In this document: piece by piece, positions 1 through 12,198 of the stretch
Position numbering within the stretch: position 1 is the stretch's first letter
How the letters are laid out: each line of letters opens with the position of its first letter
NCBI RefSeq assembly: GCF_032884065.1
Contig: NC_088881.1
Coordinates: 10,451,147-10,515,146, forward strand
Direction: 5' to 3'
From: Artemia franciscana
Taxonomy: Eukaryota; Arthropoda; Branchiopoda; Anostraca; Artemiidae
DNA: 64,000 bases
Translations under genes and position numbers: made by a program
The notes under the pieces: generated by a model
Seen by the model: only the letters and a program-made list of their open reading frames with translations
What the model was told of the DNA's origin: nothing
Databases searched by the model: none

Positions 1-355
1 CTTTAATTGGATCCAAGTCAAAATGACCAAAAAATTTATATTTTTGGTGTCCTTTCAGAAGGCTTTGGGATCCACTTGACTGAAATTCAGAGAAAGACCT
101 CTAATTCAAAATACCTGTCTAGGTGTTATAGGGGTTAGTTCTGTGTTTCTTCAAAGTTTAAATTTAATTTTATTTATGGTTACCAGTTCACAGAAAGCAA
201 AGAAAATGAGAAAATCAGGAGAAAATATCAAGAGAAAAAATTTATAATCAATAAAATTTTAAAAAAATATTGCAAAAAGGCAGAAAACTACCGGGGGTCC
301 ATTTGGCAAGGAATTCAAATTCAGCAGCAAATAAATATTAGTCCTATGGACCATG
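1..355. other. AT-rich sequence, nothing recognised
   Basis: No open frame of note, no tRNA-like boxes and no sequence that recurs elsewhere in the window was seen here. Confidence 0.5.
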
Positions 356-432
356 TACCTTACGATAGTCAAGTGGATGAGACCTGGTCACAATAGAATG
401 CAAGTTGTCAGGTTCAATCCCTACTATTATAA
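356..432 (+). repeat. tRNA-derived SINE head (Pol III A and B boxes)
   Basis: TAGTCAAGTGG near 368 fits a Pol III A box, and GGTTCAATCCC about 40 bp downstream fits a B box. The acceptor arm does not pair, so this is not a working tRNA. It reads as the 5' head of a SINE or a tRNA relic. It sits directly upstream of a second, different SINE family. The family was not identified. Confidence 0.5.
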
Positions 433-473
433 GGAAATTTACCAACTATCAAACCTAGATAATTTTTTGTCCT

Positions 474-608
474 GCATTGCCACAGTGGATTTGACCTTAG
501 CTTGGTAATAGGGGACCCAGAGATCGAATCACGCTGCAGGAATGCACTGCAGGGCCGACGCAGATACCTTAGTAGTCGAGAAGCGTCGTTAATTCATAAA
601 TAATAATA
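474..608 (+). repeat. tRNA-derived SINE, copy 1
   Basis: This copy shares about 135 bp with the next two: a CAGTGGATTTGACC start (A-box-like in the longer copy), a B-box-like AGATCGAATCAC, a CTGCAGGAATGCACTGCAG palindrome, then GTCGTTAATTC and a tail of AAT/AAAT repeats. It lacks the first few bases of copy 2. The (AAT)n tail resembles the 3' tail of the LINE at 18.2 kb, which could make that LINE class the mobilising partner (inference). Confidence 0.6.
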
Positions 609-625
609 AAAATAGTCCTGTGGAG

Positions 626-766
626 TTCTGTGGTGGCGCAGTGAATTTGACCTTAGCTTGGTAATACGGGACCCAGAGATCGAATCACGCTGCAGGAATG
701 CACTGCAGGGCCAACGCAAGGACCTTAGTAGACAAGAATCGTCGTTAATTCTTAAATAATAATAAT
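626..766 (+). repeat. tRNA-derived SINE, copy 2, with target-site duplication
   Basis: This is the most complete copy, with TGGCGCAGTG as a clear A box, the B-box-like AGATCGAATCAC and an (AAT)n tail. It is bounded by a 17 bp direct repeat, AAAATAGTCCTGTGGAG at 609-625 and AAAATAGCCCTGTGGAG at 767-783 (one mismatch), which looks like its target-site duplication. Removing it would join copies 1 and 3 head to tail, so it appears to have inserted into an existing SINE dimer. Confidence 0.65.
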
Positions 767-783
767 AAAATAGCCCTGTGGAG

Positions 784-915
784 AGGTGGATTTGACCATA
801 GCTTGGTAATACGGGACCCAGAGATCGAATCACGCAGCAGGAATGCACTGCAGGGCCGACGCAGGGACCTTAGTAGTCAAGAAGCGTCGTTAATTCTTAA
901 ATAAAATAAATAAAT
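784..915 (+). repeat. tRNA-derived SINE, copy 3 (5' truncated)
   Basis: It starts at GGTGGATTTGACC and otherwise matches copies 1 and 2, ending in (AAAT)n. It carries CGCAGCAGG where the others have CGCTGCAGG. Confidence 0.6.
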
Positions 916-925
916 AAAATAGCTG

Positions 926-965
926 TAGCATCAACTCACCATGGTTAGCATCAACTCACCATGGT
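926..965. repeat. 20 bp perfect direct duplication
   Basis: The 20-mer TAGCATCAACTCACCATGGT occurs twice without a gap, just after the A-rich tail of the third SINE copy. It may be a small slippage or target duplication. Confidence 0.7.
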
Positions 966-1557
966 ATCCCTGGGTAAAAGCTAAGAACATGTAAAGTCAG
1001 GTGCATTCGATAAACATTGGCAGTTACGGCAACATTAGGGCAGTTTATATGTCATCGTCTTTAAGAATGTATTGTAAATGAATAGTTCTGTGTTCTTTTA
1101 ATTACGCTACTTTTATGAAGCGAAAAAGAAAATCATATAATGATATAACTTAAAACTTTAAGGAGAATTCCGCTTTCAGATAACAGTATTTGATTGATTA
1201 TAATCGTTAGAAAAAAGCTACCATCTCTATCAACTAGAAAGGGGTCTAAATATGTTTTTTTATTATTATTATTTAAACTTACCGTTGAGGGCTCTATAGT
1301 AGATTTAGACTTCAAAACACCTCATAGGATCATGATTATTACCAATTTCAAGACTTTAACAATTTCCTCTTTGTCAAATGGTGGCGACAATTTGACATTC
1401 TTTGGATTGCAGGAACAAAGCCAGATGATTAAGCATCAGCATTAAACAAGTTGCTTCTTTATCTTCTCAATTTAGGTGGAATAGTTGAAATCTACAAAAA
1501 AAATTAAGTTCAGGCCTGAACTTGGAATTTTGGGAAAGTTTATTTATCAGTCATTAT
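966..1557. other. AT-rich sequence, nothing recognised
   Basis: Only short chance open frames are present, with no recurring motif or coding signal. Confidence 0.4.
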
Positions 1558-2880
1558 CCTTAAATGTTCCCCACAGTCCTCGGGACAATGGTCAACTAAT
1601 TATAAATTCCGAAATACTTGATTTTCTGCTAAGTTTTGGTTTTCGGTTTGGATTGAAGCGGGTAAACCACGCGTTGGGTGGCTGCAATATTTGCTACAAA
1701 TACTACTAAAACTAAGGTAGAAAAGTTGAACTCAACAAGACAAAGAGTTTAGTCCTGGACTTTGAATTTTGTGAAATTTTATTTATCAGTCATTATGCTT
1801 AAATGTTTTTAAGCTTATTTTGTAGTAGTAATTGTAGGAGGCGGTCTAGTTGCCCTCCATTTTTTTGTTGTTTTTGTTACTTAAAAAGGGCAGTAGAACT
1901 TTTAGTTTCTGTTAGAATGAACAATCTCGTGACATTCTAGGACCAGTTGGTCGACAAGATCACCCATGAAAAAAAAACAACATGCATCCGTGTCTTCTGG
2001 CTAAAAAAAAAATCCACATTTTTGCAGAGAGGAGCTTGAAATCTCTACATTAAATTTCTCTGATACGCCGAATCTGATGGTGTCATTGTCATTATGATTC
2101 TACGCCTTTTAGCCTTTTTTCAAAAATAATGCAAATATTCTCAGAATCGTACCTTTTGATGGGTAAAACCAAACTTGATGAAACTTATATACTTAAACCA
2201 GAATAAAAATCTGATTCGTTTCATTTATCTATTGGTATCAAAATTCCATTTTTTAGAATTTCGGTTACTATTGAGCTAAGTCGCTCCTTACCACAGTTCA
2301 ATACCACAAACTGTGTGATGATTAGAATTTAAGATACAAGAAATAACTATTCTCTGCTTGGTCAGTCATTATATTCACTTCTTAATTTATGCAGATAAAA
2401 CTAACTCACAGTTCTTAAGTGTTGCTTGAAAATTTAAAATATCAAAAAAACTGATGCAGTCATCTGCATCAAATTTTTACATGGATGGCGTTAATTTTAA
2501 AATAAGTCCCACTAAAATCTTTCCATCCATCTCAGTTTTCTAAGGTTCAGGATTTAAATTAAAATATTCATTTTTGAGCTTAAATATTAAGGTAATAATA
2601 ATAATCAAAATAATATTTAACTAAATTGAGTCTAATTTCTAGTTTCCAAACGAAGAAAGATCAAAGCTCGTATGATACACGGGTGTCTGTTTTCAAAATC
2701 AATAACAGTAAAAAACTGCAAGTCGAAGTTTAAAATCTGTTAAATACAGTATTTATCCAGCAAAATGAATCGACTGAAGAGTCCCAAAAATCCCATAGTC
2801 AACATTCTATGCATCGTCCAATAGCATCCCCCTCCTTCTCCCGCCTACTTCAAATAAATTTAATAATTTATTTATTAATA
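1558..2880. repeat. Dispersed repeat, copy A (5' part)
   Basis: A mosaic of sequences that recur elsewhere: 1560-1730 matches 31911-32060; 1850-2060 matches 55490-55700 and the reverse complement of 44580-44760; 2041-2880 matches 27985-28985 almost base for base. No protein is encoded. Positions 2270-2320 hold the reverse-oriented end of the CAAACAGTTCGTGG inverted-repeat family described at 58351. Confidence 0.65.
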
Positions 2881-4555
2881 AATATAAAAAAATGACTAGC
2901 AATATTTTTGAATATATAGAAACTACATGGAACTAACTTAAAAACCCACTAAGCCCACACAGGTTGTCAAGCAGACGCATCAGAAATGCTTCAAGAGTGG
3001 TTGATGGTATGTATTAAGCTGAAACTTTCAGCGTGTGTTGAAGGGGATGTTGAAGAAACCAAAGGTGCTATGTGCATACTGTCACTAATGCTGCTACAAT
3101 TATTGCTACTGCCCAAGCTAAGGGTATTAAAATGAAGCTTTTAAGGAACATTTAGTCAGATCTTGAACTAAATCAAATCAAACTATGAGCATGTGGACCT
3201 TCAAAGCAATTTCTGAAAAGCAACTTATATTATTAATTTAGATCTTTAAGGATAAGTTGTAGGGGACTTTGAACTAGCCAGAAGGCTAGTTCAATACATG
3301 TATACATTAGTACTACCAGTACAGTTACAGCAAATAATGACGCTAAGGGTATTAAGATGAAACTAACAAGGAATGTTTAGGAGTTTCAATTCAACGAAAA
3401 ACTGTACGCATGCAAGTTTTCAAAGGGGCATATAAACAATATCATAGGCAGCAATACTCTGTAATAGCTATGAATATCATTGAACTTTAAAAGGAGCTAA
3501 TTCGATTCAAAATTAATAGTTCTGGTGACCTTCTCAAGAGTAAAAAGAGATTGGAGGGCAAGCAGCCTTTCTCTAAAACCCATTCATTTTCCAACCGCAT
3601 CCAGTCACAATTTTGAGACTTCGTGCTCAGCATAGTAGAACAGTCCAGTAATAGTGTTTTTAGAGATATTAGGTATGTCAGCCTCCCACAATGATGCAAT
3701 TGGCCCATTATGTATTAAAACCAAATGTTGCTATAAAATAAATCAAAATACATTGGGTTTATAGTTGCCAATAAGACACCTCAGGAATATATCGAGAACA
3801 ATTGGGGGTACTAAGTTGAAACTTTATGAGATACTACTATTACTACTTCTGCTCTTACAATTCAAACATATATAAATAAAAGTGTATCACAAAAGATGGA
3901 ATCTTTTGTGATTGATATTGTTTTATTTTTCACGTCAACTTTGGAAGCTATTAAATTAAATTAAAAAATACTGTTTGTGTCAGGATTAAAAATTGTTGAA
4001 AAGGTTTCTCCAACATAAAAATAGTAACCCATACAAAAAATTCTTATAGAAACAAACGAGAAGATGTAAAATGCTAATTTTCCCGCGAAAAACACCATGT
4101 CAATAAAAATGAATTGAAATTAAGCTAAAAAAAACTTCCTCCACAAAACAAGTTTTTCAAAGAAAGGTAAAGAACTCCATTATGATGAGAATGAGCAGAA
4201 ATATGGTCAAATAATCTTCCAAGCGTAAAACTACCATAAATCACTAGCAATAAGTAAATGAAACTCAAAACAAACAGAAATTACAATAAATAGCCGAGGC
4301 AAATTAAAAACGAGCAGAAATTAACATGAGTAGGGCAGAAGACTCTCATCCCTTCTCAAGACAAGAGCATGCACTTTACTGAAAACGAAATACGTTTGAA
4401 ATATTGTCACTTTTCTTACTTTCATAAATAAAAAATTATAAAAACTTTAAGGAACAAATATCAACATATGTCAATTGAACTGACAATCAAGGGACATCTG
4501 TTTCTTCTTTTTTTGTATGGGTTTTTTTCTCAGTAAAGTGCAAATACTGTACTAT
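2880..4555. repeat. Long dispersed repeat, copy A, interrupted by the Helitron nest
   Basis: This tract recurs at 32860-34740, in part at 53180-54330 and 41690-42045. After about 4555 the other copies continue into a sequence that is found here only from 13697 onward. The 4.6-13.7 kb Helitron complex therefore interrupts this repeat, with roughly 270 bp of the repeat missing at the junction. No coding capacity is evident. Confidence 0.65.
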
Positions 4556-4623
4556 CTTTATGTATAAAAATAAGTTGTATGTCTGTTATGTCTGTTACAC
4601 TATGTCTGTTACACCAGATTATA

Positions 4624-6596
<1,973 letters not shown>

Positions 6597-6723
6597 CTAG
6601 CTGTTTGGTGGGGGCGCTTCGCGCCCCCCCCCCCAAGCCCCCCCGCGCGCGTAAGTCGTTACGCGCCATATTAGTTACGCGCCATTGTAGTTGTGTCCCT
6701 ATGTCCCACCTGTGAATATAGAT

Positions 6724-6726
<3 letters not shown>

Positions 6727-6803
<77 letters not shown>
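6727..6803. repeat. (TA)n microsatellite inside a Helitron
   Basis: Thirty-eight or so TA units between the helicase remnant and the 3' subterminal region of the 6597-8214 element. The same placement is seen at 8659-8729. Confidence 0.9.
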
Positions 6804-6806
<3 letters not shown>

Positions 6807-6835
6807 TTTAACTACGTAAAACTTGCGAATATACA

Positions 6836-6985
6836 ACATTCTTTGCTGTCCCATTGTCTGTGCATATAAATAGATTGTCAGGTTTACCGACTCTTGAACA
6901 TGCAACATATAATGGTCCATGGGAAAACAATCCGTATTCAGATCTATACCTCATGATTCTAATGATTGCCCTTGAGCTTTGATGA
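6836..6985 (-). pseudogene. Helitron helicase C-terminal fragment
   Basis: Same relic as at 5435 (minus-strand [22 protein letters not shown] coding). One base change replaces the usual Q of HGQLY by P. It ends at a conserved ATTCGCAAGTTTTACGTAGTT before the TA array. Confidence 0.6.
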
Positions 6986-6989
6986 TGGT

Positions 6990-7290
6990 GATTGCTAATC
7001 GACCATTCCCTGAGTCGCCATCGTCATTTATATATCCCCCTGTGCACCCCGGCGTCCCCTTTGTAGTTATGTCCCTGTGTCCCGGTCGTCATTTATATTC
7101 CCTGTGTCCCGGTCGTCATTTGTGTCCCGGTGTCCCAGTCTGTGATTTCTCTTTGAGCGTCCCGGGCGTCATTTATATTCCTTGTGTCCCGGTGTCCCGG
7201 TCGTCATTTATATCCCCCTGTGCCCCCGGCGTCCCCGTTGTAGTTGTGTCATTTATATTCCCTGTGTCCCGGTCGTCATCCCGGTATACA
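6990..7290. repeat. GTGTCCCGGTCGTCATTTATATTCCCT minisatellite
   Basis: Degenerate direct repeats of a 20-27 bp unit (core GTCCCGGTCGTCATTT). Related arrays occupy 5590-5800, 5940-6075, 6405-6500 and, in the opposite orientation, 8340-8500. In every case the array lies between the helicase remnant and the element start. Confidence 0.8.
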
Positions 7291-7319
7291 TTCGTTTTTG
7301 AATTGGTATATGATGAAAT

Positions 7320-7958
7320 AAATTTTTAATTTTTTCCCCTTTTTTCCTTTTAGTTTTTTTTTATTGGTTTTGACCTTTTTTTAGTTTTTTTAGTTTTTTT
7401 AGTTTTTTTCTTTTTTCTTTTTAGTTTTTTTTGAAGTTTTTATCTTTTTAGTTTTTTTATTTTTATTTATATTTTTTTAGTTTTCTTTTTCTCCTTTATT
7501 TTTCAGTTTTTTTTCCTTTTTTTAGTTTTTTTCTTTTTTAGTTCTTTTAGTTTTTACCTTTTTTAGTTTTTTTAGTTTTTTAGATGAAATTTTTTTTTTT
7601 TTACCTTTTTTTCTTTTTAGTTTTTTATTGGTTTTTACCTTTTTTTTAGCTTTTTTAGTTTTTTTTTCGTTTTTTCTTTTTACTTTTTTTTAGTTTTTAT
7701 CTTTTTTATTTTTTTTTTATTTTTATTTTTAATTTTATTAGTTTTCTTTTTCTCTTCTATTTTTCTGTTTTTTCCTTTTTTTTAGTTTTTTTTTAGTTTT
7801 TAGTTTTTTAAGTTTTTTTTCCTTTTTTTAGTTTCTTTAGTTTTTTTAGTTTTTCGGCTATTTTATTTTTTTTATTAGTTTTTAGTTTTTTTGTAGTTTT
7901 TGCCTTTTTTTAGTTTTTTCAGTTTTTTTTTTAGTTTTTAGTTTTTTACCTTTTTTAG
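7320..7958. repeat. Pyrimidine-rich (TTTTTAG)n tract
   Basis: About 640 bp of T-runs separated by AG, CC and AC, without coding meaning. A shorter homologue is at 6100-6395 in the neighbouring Helitron. Confidence 0.85.
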
Positions 7959-7959
7959 C

Positions 7960-8035
7960 CTAACCAGGATTTGAACCTGGGACCTTCATTCTCCGTTCTG
8001 ACACCCTCTCTCACCGAGTGACTACTCCAGCATGT
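7960..8035 (-). repeat. tRNA-like relic carried within a Helitron
   Basis: On the minus strand TAGTCACTCGG fits an A box and CCAGGTTCAAATCCTGG is a perfect 5 bp TPsiC stem with a 7-base loop and a B box. The 3' arm TTAGGCT has no pairing 5' partner, so it is a tRNA pseudogene or SINE head rather than a working tRNA. It lies between the TGACGTCA sites and the pyrimidine tract of the 6597-8214 Helitron. Confidence 0.6.
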
Positions 8036-8226
8036 TCATTTTGGTGTTTTAAATGGTATATTATTAACCAAATTAATGTGTTTTACAATATACTAAGCAT
8101 CGTCATAACAAAAATGACGACAACTAATTTCATGACGTCAGTCTACACAGAAACATGACGTCACCTGATCCACAGATCCACAGACAGACAACTTATTTTT
8201 ATATATATAGAAGATATATAGATATA

Positions 8227-8525
8227 TCTATATTATATAAATAAGTTGTATATGTGCATGTTTGTTTGTTTTTGGGTTTGCATATGACGTCATTATAAGT
8301 ATATAAGGCTTTGTATATGACGTCATGATAAGATGACAACTAATGACCGGGACAAAAATGACGACCGAGACACAGGGAATATAAATGACGATTGGGAAAC
8401 TCAAAGAGAAAGTACAGACTGGGACACCAGGACACAAATAACGACCGGGACACAGGGAATATAAATGACGACCGGGACACAGGGACACAACTATCATATA
8501 TAATCATATATACAACTATATCAAA
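8227..8525 (+). mobile_element. Helitron 5' part (plus strand), broken by the autonomous copy
   Basis: Starts A|TCTATATTATATAAATAAGTTG at 8227, followed by two TGACGTCAT sites (8285-8325) and a GACCGGGACACAGGGA minisatellite. The autonomous Helitron end (CTAG at 8526) abuts it. No 3' part of this element was identified with confidence. Confidence 0.5.
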
Positions 8526-8600
8526 CTAGCTGTTGGGGTGGCGCGAGCGCCACCCCAACACCTAGTTGGTGGGGGCGCTTTTTCCCCTACAAGCCCCCCC
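8526..8600 (-). terminator. Helitron 3' terminus with two tandem hairpins
   Basis: Minus strand: a hairpin with arms TTGGGGTGGCGC / GCGCCACCCCAA ends in CAGCTAG at 8526. Just inside it a second, imperfect GGGGGCGC-type hairpin ends in CAACTAG at 8562. Helitron 3' ends need a hairpin a few bases before CTRR, so either unit could act as the end signal. Confidence 0.65.
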
Positions 8601-8658
8601 GCGCGCAAGTCGTTACGCGCCATTGTAGTTGCGTCCCTGTGTCCCACCTGTGAATATA

Positions 8659-8659
8659 G

Positions 8660-8729
<70 letters not shown>
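8659..8729. repeat. (TA)n microsatellite, Helitron insertion site
   Basis: About 35 TA units (one G). It belongs to the autonomous Helitron's 3' region. The nested element starts exactly at its right edge. Confidence 0.85.
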
Positions 8730-8730
<1 letters not shown>

Positions 8731-8731
<1 letters not shown>

Positions 8732-9039
8732 TAGCTGTTGGGGTGGCGCTTCGCGCCACCCCAACACCTAGTTGGTGTGGCGCTTCGCGCCCCCCCAAGC
8801 CCCCCCGCGCGCGTAAGTCGTTACGCGCCATTGCAGTTGTGTTCCTGTGTCCCACCTGTGAATATAGATAGATTTATATATGTGTTTCAAACTACGTAAA
8901 AATTGCGAATATACAACATTCTTGGCTTTCCCATTGTCTGTGCATATACAAAGCCGTATGTACTAATAATGACGTCATATGCAAACGCTCTTTTTAAAAA
9001 CAAACAAACATGCATACACACAACTCGTTTTAATATAGA
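8731..9039 (-). mobile_element. Small nested Helitron (~310 bp)
   Basis: The 3' end is two tandem hairpins with CTAG at 8731-8734; the 5' end is A|TCTATATTAAAACGAGTTGTG near 9039. It keeps about 60 bp of helicase-end sequence (8882-8946) and one TGACGTCA (about 8969). It lies between the TA array and a (GATA)n tract (9036-9058), both of which fit the interrupted 3' region of the autonomous copy. Confidence 0.6.
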
Positions 9040-9066
9040 TAGATAGATAGATAGATACAATACAAA

Positions 9067-9388
9067 TTAACTGCGTAAAACTTGCGAATATACAACATTC
9101 TTCGCTGTCCAATTGTCGCTGCATATAAATAGATTGTCAGGTTTACCGACCCTCGAACATGCAACGTACAATTGTCCATGGGAAAAACAATCAGTATTAA
9201 GATCTATACCATATTTTTCTAATGATTGACCTTGAGCTTTGTTAATGGTGATTGCAAATGCTAATCGAATTGGGAATTGCAATCTTTTAAATTGAAAAGG
9301 CAGATCCGTTGGAATCATGGGAAAGAAAGGAATAAGAACAGCCTCACCCTCAAAAGGCCCTGTCAAGATTGTGGCCTCTATTAGGTTT
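9067..9388 (-). pseudogene. Helitron Rep-helicase, C-terminal helicase segment
   Basis: Last ~100 codons of the PIF1-like helicase, with TGPFEGEAVLIPFFP, then AFAITINKAQGQSLEKYGI and [18 protein letters not shown]. These correspond to superfamily 1B helicase motifs V and VI, including the terminal Arg of ACSR. It is out of frame with the preceding 9389-11323 segment because the minus-strand A-run after CTTGCCGT is nine bases long; eight would keep the frame open into TIENLIEATIL. A stop follows at 9067 near the element's 3' non-coding region. Confidence 0.8.
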
Positions 9389-11323
9389 TCAATTGTTTTT
9401 TTTTACGGCAAGTCGCGTGCCATTGCAAAGCTTTGGTGGGTTGATATTTCTTAAAAGTATTATTGGTACGCCTATTTTTAGTTGTAGCACGTGTGGTGGA
9501 AACCCTGAAGGATCTATGGAATTTAAAAATTCAGATGGATAATTAACCGCTTCATTTGGTTCCAAAACTGTGTCGACTGACTTGTAAAGGACTGCCTGGT
9601 CTCGAATCTTGGTCAAAACAATATTGTTGATTTCGTGGACGTCTATATTTTTGGGTGCGAGAATCGCTCTTTCACTTAGCCATTTATTATTTTTATAATT
9701 TTTTAGAATATTCGGAAATACTTTTTCAATCCATTCATTTTTGGACGTCACTAAATTACAGAAATCAGCAGGTAGTTGTATACGTCCTGAAATTGAGTCT
9801 ACTGGGAGCTTTCCGTTTCCAATTGCCAGCAATTGATCTGAAAATGTTTGACCAGAGTCATCGTTTTGCAATCGGACACGCATATTTGTAGTTAATTTTA
9901 ATATTTTTACGTGTGCCCATAAATTAGAATTTTTCAGGCAAGCATTCATTTCGTCTGCAGAAGTTGATCTAGGTATTATAGGTAATGTTTGCCTGAAATC
10001 TCCCGCCAGCAATATTAATGTGCTGCCAAAGGGTTTCGACTTCCCTCTCAAATCTTTCAAGCATTGATCCAGAGCCTCGAGCGATTTTTTGTGTGCCATT
10101 GTGCACTCATCCCAAATAATAAGTTTGCATTGCTGCAATACTTTACCCATCCCAGATGATTTGGAAATATTGCACGTGGGAGTTTCTGTAGAATGCAAAT
10201 TCAGAGGCAATTTCAAAGCGGAATGAGCAGTTCTTCCACCAGGCAGCAATGTTGCGGCTATTCCGGACGACGCAATTGCCAACGCTATATCATTTTTTGA
10301 TCGAATTGATGCCAGAATCAGTTTTATCACAAACGTTTTACCAGTACCTCCTGGCGCATCCAAAAAGAAAATTTCTCCAACGTTGTTATCGACACAATGC
10401 ATTATCGTATCATAAATGTCTTTTTGTTCCGACGTTAACTTGGAAATGTTATTTTGTACATACGACAATAGATCACTCGTACTGTAACTTTGTTCACGAT
10501 CCAATTCTACACATGTCGAAACAGCAGCGATACGGTTAGGTGAAGGCATTCCCAAATCCTGAAGAGGTTTGTTTGCCATACGTACGCACAAATCTTCTAT
10601 AATAACTAAAGTGTAGTTATAAATTTCTGATGTAAAATCAAAAGTCATATCTGACGTCTCTAACTGTTTTCGATGGAGTATATCTTCGGACATTTTTGAC
10701 TTATATTTTTCCCATAACTCTGTAGGAGCTGATGGAGAGCAAGTTGTTAAAATGATGCCAAACAATGCACGAATTTGACTTGGGGTTGACGTTTCGCACG
10801 CGTCATTGATGCAGTTATCCCAGTGTTGGTCATTCTCCAATAAATTCAGAGCTTGGCATGCACTACGGTAAGTGTCATGTATAGTACCGTTTACAGTTCT
10901 CAAATACTCAAAGGATGTCGGACCGGGTACATTCACCAAAAGCAGGCGTAGAAAGAAGCATTCATGTTGATTGGGGTGAACGGTGTAGAGTCTTCCTATC
11001 GTGGTATCTTTGAAGATGGTAGGTTGGCCGTCGACTGACTTACCCTGTTTTCGACGTTCAAATACTTTATTTTTAGTATTCCACGTGTAATACGAAGGCA
11101 CTTCAATATACAGCAGTTTTTTTGCAAAAGAATCATTTTTGCAAAGCGAAAAAAAAGCTGTTAATGTTGTATCCGGTGGATTAAGGGCTCTTTGTTGCAC
11201 GTTGGTTTCCGTGAAATAAACACGTTGACCATTCTGTAAATGTACCGCTAAGTGAACAACAGCTGGACTACGTTCATGTATCGGAAATGAAAGAATTCGC
11301 CAAACAGCTTCATTACTGCTTAT
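9389..11323 (-). pseudogene. Helitron Rep-helicase, PIF1-like helicase domain
   Basis: An open stretch of 645 codons if read from just after the stop at 11324; the first ATG is at 11200. Counting from that Met, Walker A APGGTGKT is at residues 282-289, Walker B IIWDE near 361-365, and LLAGDFRQTLPII near 397-409 (motif III). These are the hallmarks of the PIF1/RRM3-type helicase that Helitrons fuse to Rep to unwind DNA during rolling-circle transposition. The ~240 residues before Walker A are the usual linker (AVHLQNGQRVYF, then YRSACQALNLLENDQHW). It is in phase with the Rep segment and separated from it by one TAG where Helitrons normally have a Tyr codon (AGR-Y-ISSNEA). Confidence 0.85.
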
Positions 11324-12198
11324 CTATCTTCCAGCCTGATATTGTACGATTTCGTCGATATCTTCGATTTCGGGCTGCAAGCCAAAAACTGCCATGTCAC
11401 TGCCTTTGTTGACGTATTTACATATGTATTTGATTGCCTTTACGGGGTTACAGTATTCAACGTTTATGTGTGCATTAAATGTTTTTGATAATAATGGGGA
11501 ATATGGAACAACCCACTGGTTATCTACTTCGATGGTGGTACCGTTACGCTTCTTTATTATTGCCGTTTTACCGCCATCTTCAGTAGATCTTCTTCTATAT
11601 TGTGGGTAACCATCATTGCCAGTAATTGTGTTTGATACTAAAAGTCGAGGATATTGCTTTGTGCACCTTCCTTTGGCCATGCATGGTGAATTTTCGTTCA
11701 GTGCACCGCAAGGTCCATGTATCATATTTTTTACAATAATAACATGTAACCCCTTATCGACATTTTTATCAGGTATTTCAGCGGAAATCACATCATCAAT
11801 TTCGTTCGAAGTAATTTTTTTATGTAGCCAGATTAGTATATGTGCGTGTGGCAAACCTCGTTTTTGCCATTCCACTGAGTACATCCAGCATCGCACTGAC
11901 CCAAACACTTCAAGTTTTACAATGTAGTTTATCAGTGATTTCAACTTTTGCCGGAAGACACGGGCCGTAATGTTATGCCTATGAACCGCCGATTGTCCTT
12001 TAAGTAAAAGCTGCAGTATCTCGTCCCAAGATTGATTACATTAAATGTAATAAATAAATCTGGACGACCATAGAGACGAACATACGCAATAGCATCTTGA
12101 GCATATTCATGCATATGACGGGGACTGCCAGCATATGACGAAGGTAAAATTGTTAATCTTCCAACGTTTGTGGTATTACCGTTATTTATAACTGCATC
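11324..12198 (-). pseudogene. Helitron Rep-helicase, HUH nuclease (Rep) domain
   Basis: The catalytic part of the rolling-circle replication initiator. From the Met at 11944, residues 33-35 are His-Ala-His in GLPHAHILIWL (HUH metal-binding motif 2). Tyr173 and Tyr177 in YICKYVNKGSD form the two-tyrosine motif that cleaves and joins DNA. Upstream, 12198-12050 encodes LPSSYAGSPRHMHEYAQDA and YGRPDLFITF, in a frame shifted by one base relative to the rest. A base is missing near 12045-12050, where the family has a TFTCNPxWDEI-like stretch. Domain end is the TAG at 11324. Confidence 0.8.

Larger units (their letters stand above)
6597..8214 (-). mobile_element. Non-autonomous Helitron (minus strand), both ends present
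   Basis: The 5' end is A|TCTTCTATATATATAAAAATAAG (minus strand, from 8214). The 3' end is a GC-rich hairpin (stem GGGGGCGC / GCGCCCCC, loop GAAG-like) followed by CAGCTAG|T at 6597. TC...CTAG between A and T, with no target duplication, is the Helitron signature. Inside, in minus-strand order, are TGACGTCA sites (8140-8165), a tRNA-like segment (7960-8035), a long purine-rich tract, a minisatellite, a helicase C-terminal remnant, a (TA)n array and the TTACGCGC-rich 3' subterminal region. It encodes no complete protein and would depend on an autonomous relative. Confidence 0.7.

Noticed and set aside
480..900. Functional tRNA genes
   Set aside because: A- and B-box-like motifs are present, but acceptor and anticodon arms do not fold and the copies have A-rich tails, so they are SINEs.
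9655..11927. Plus-strand frames across 9.6-11.9 kb
   Set aside because: Antisense shadows of the Helitron Rep-helicase gene.
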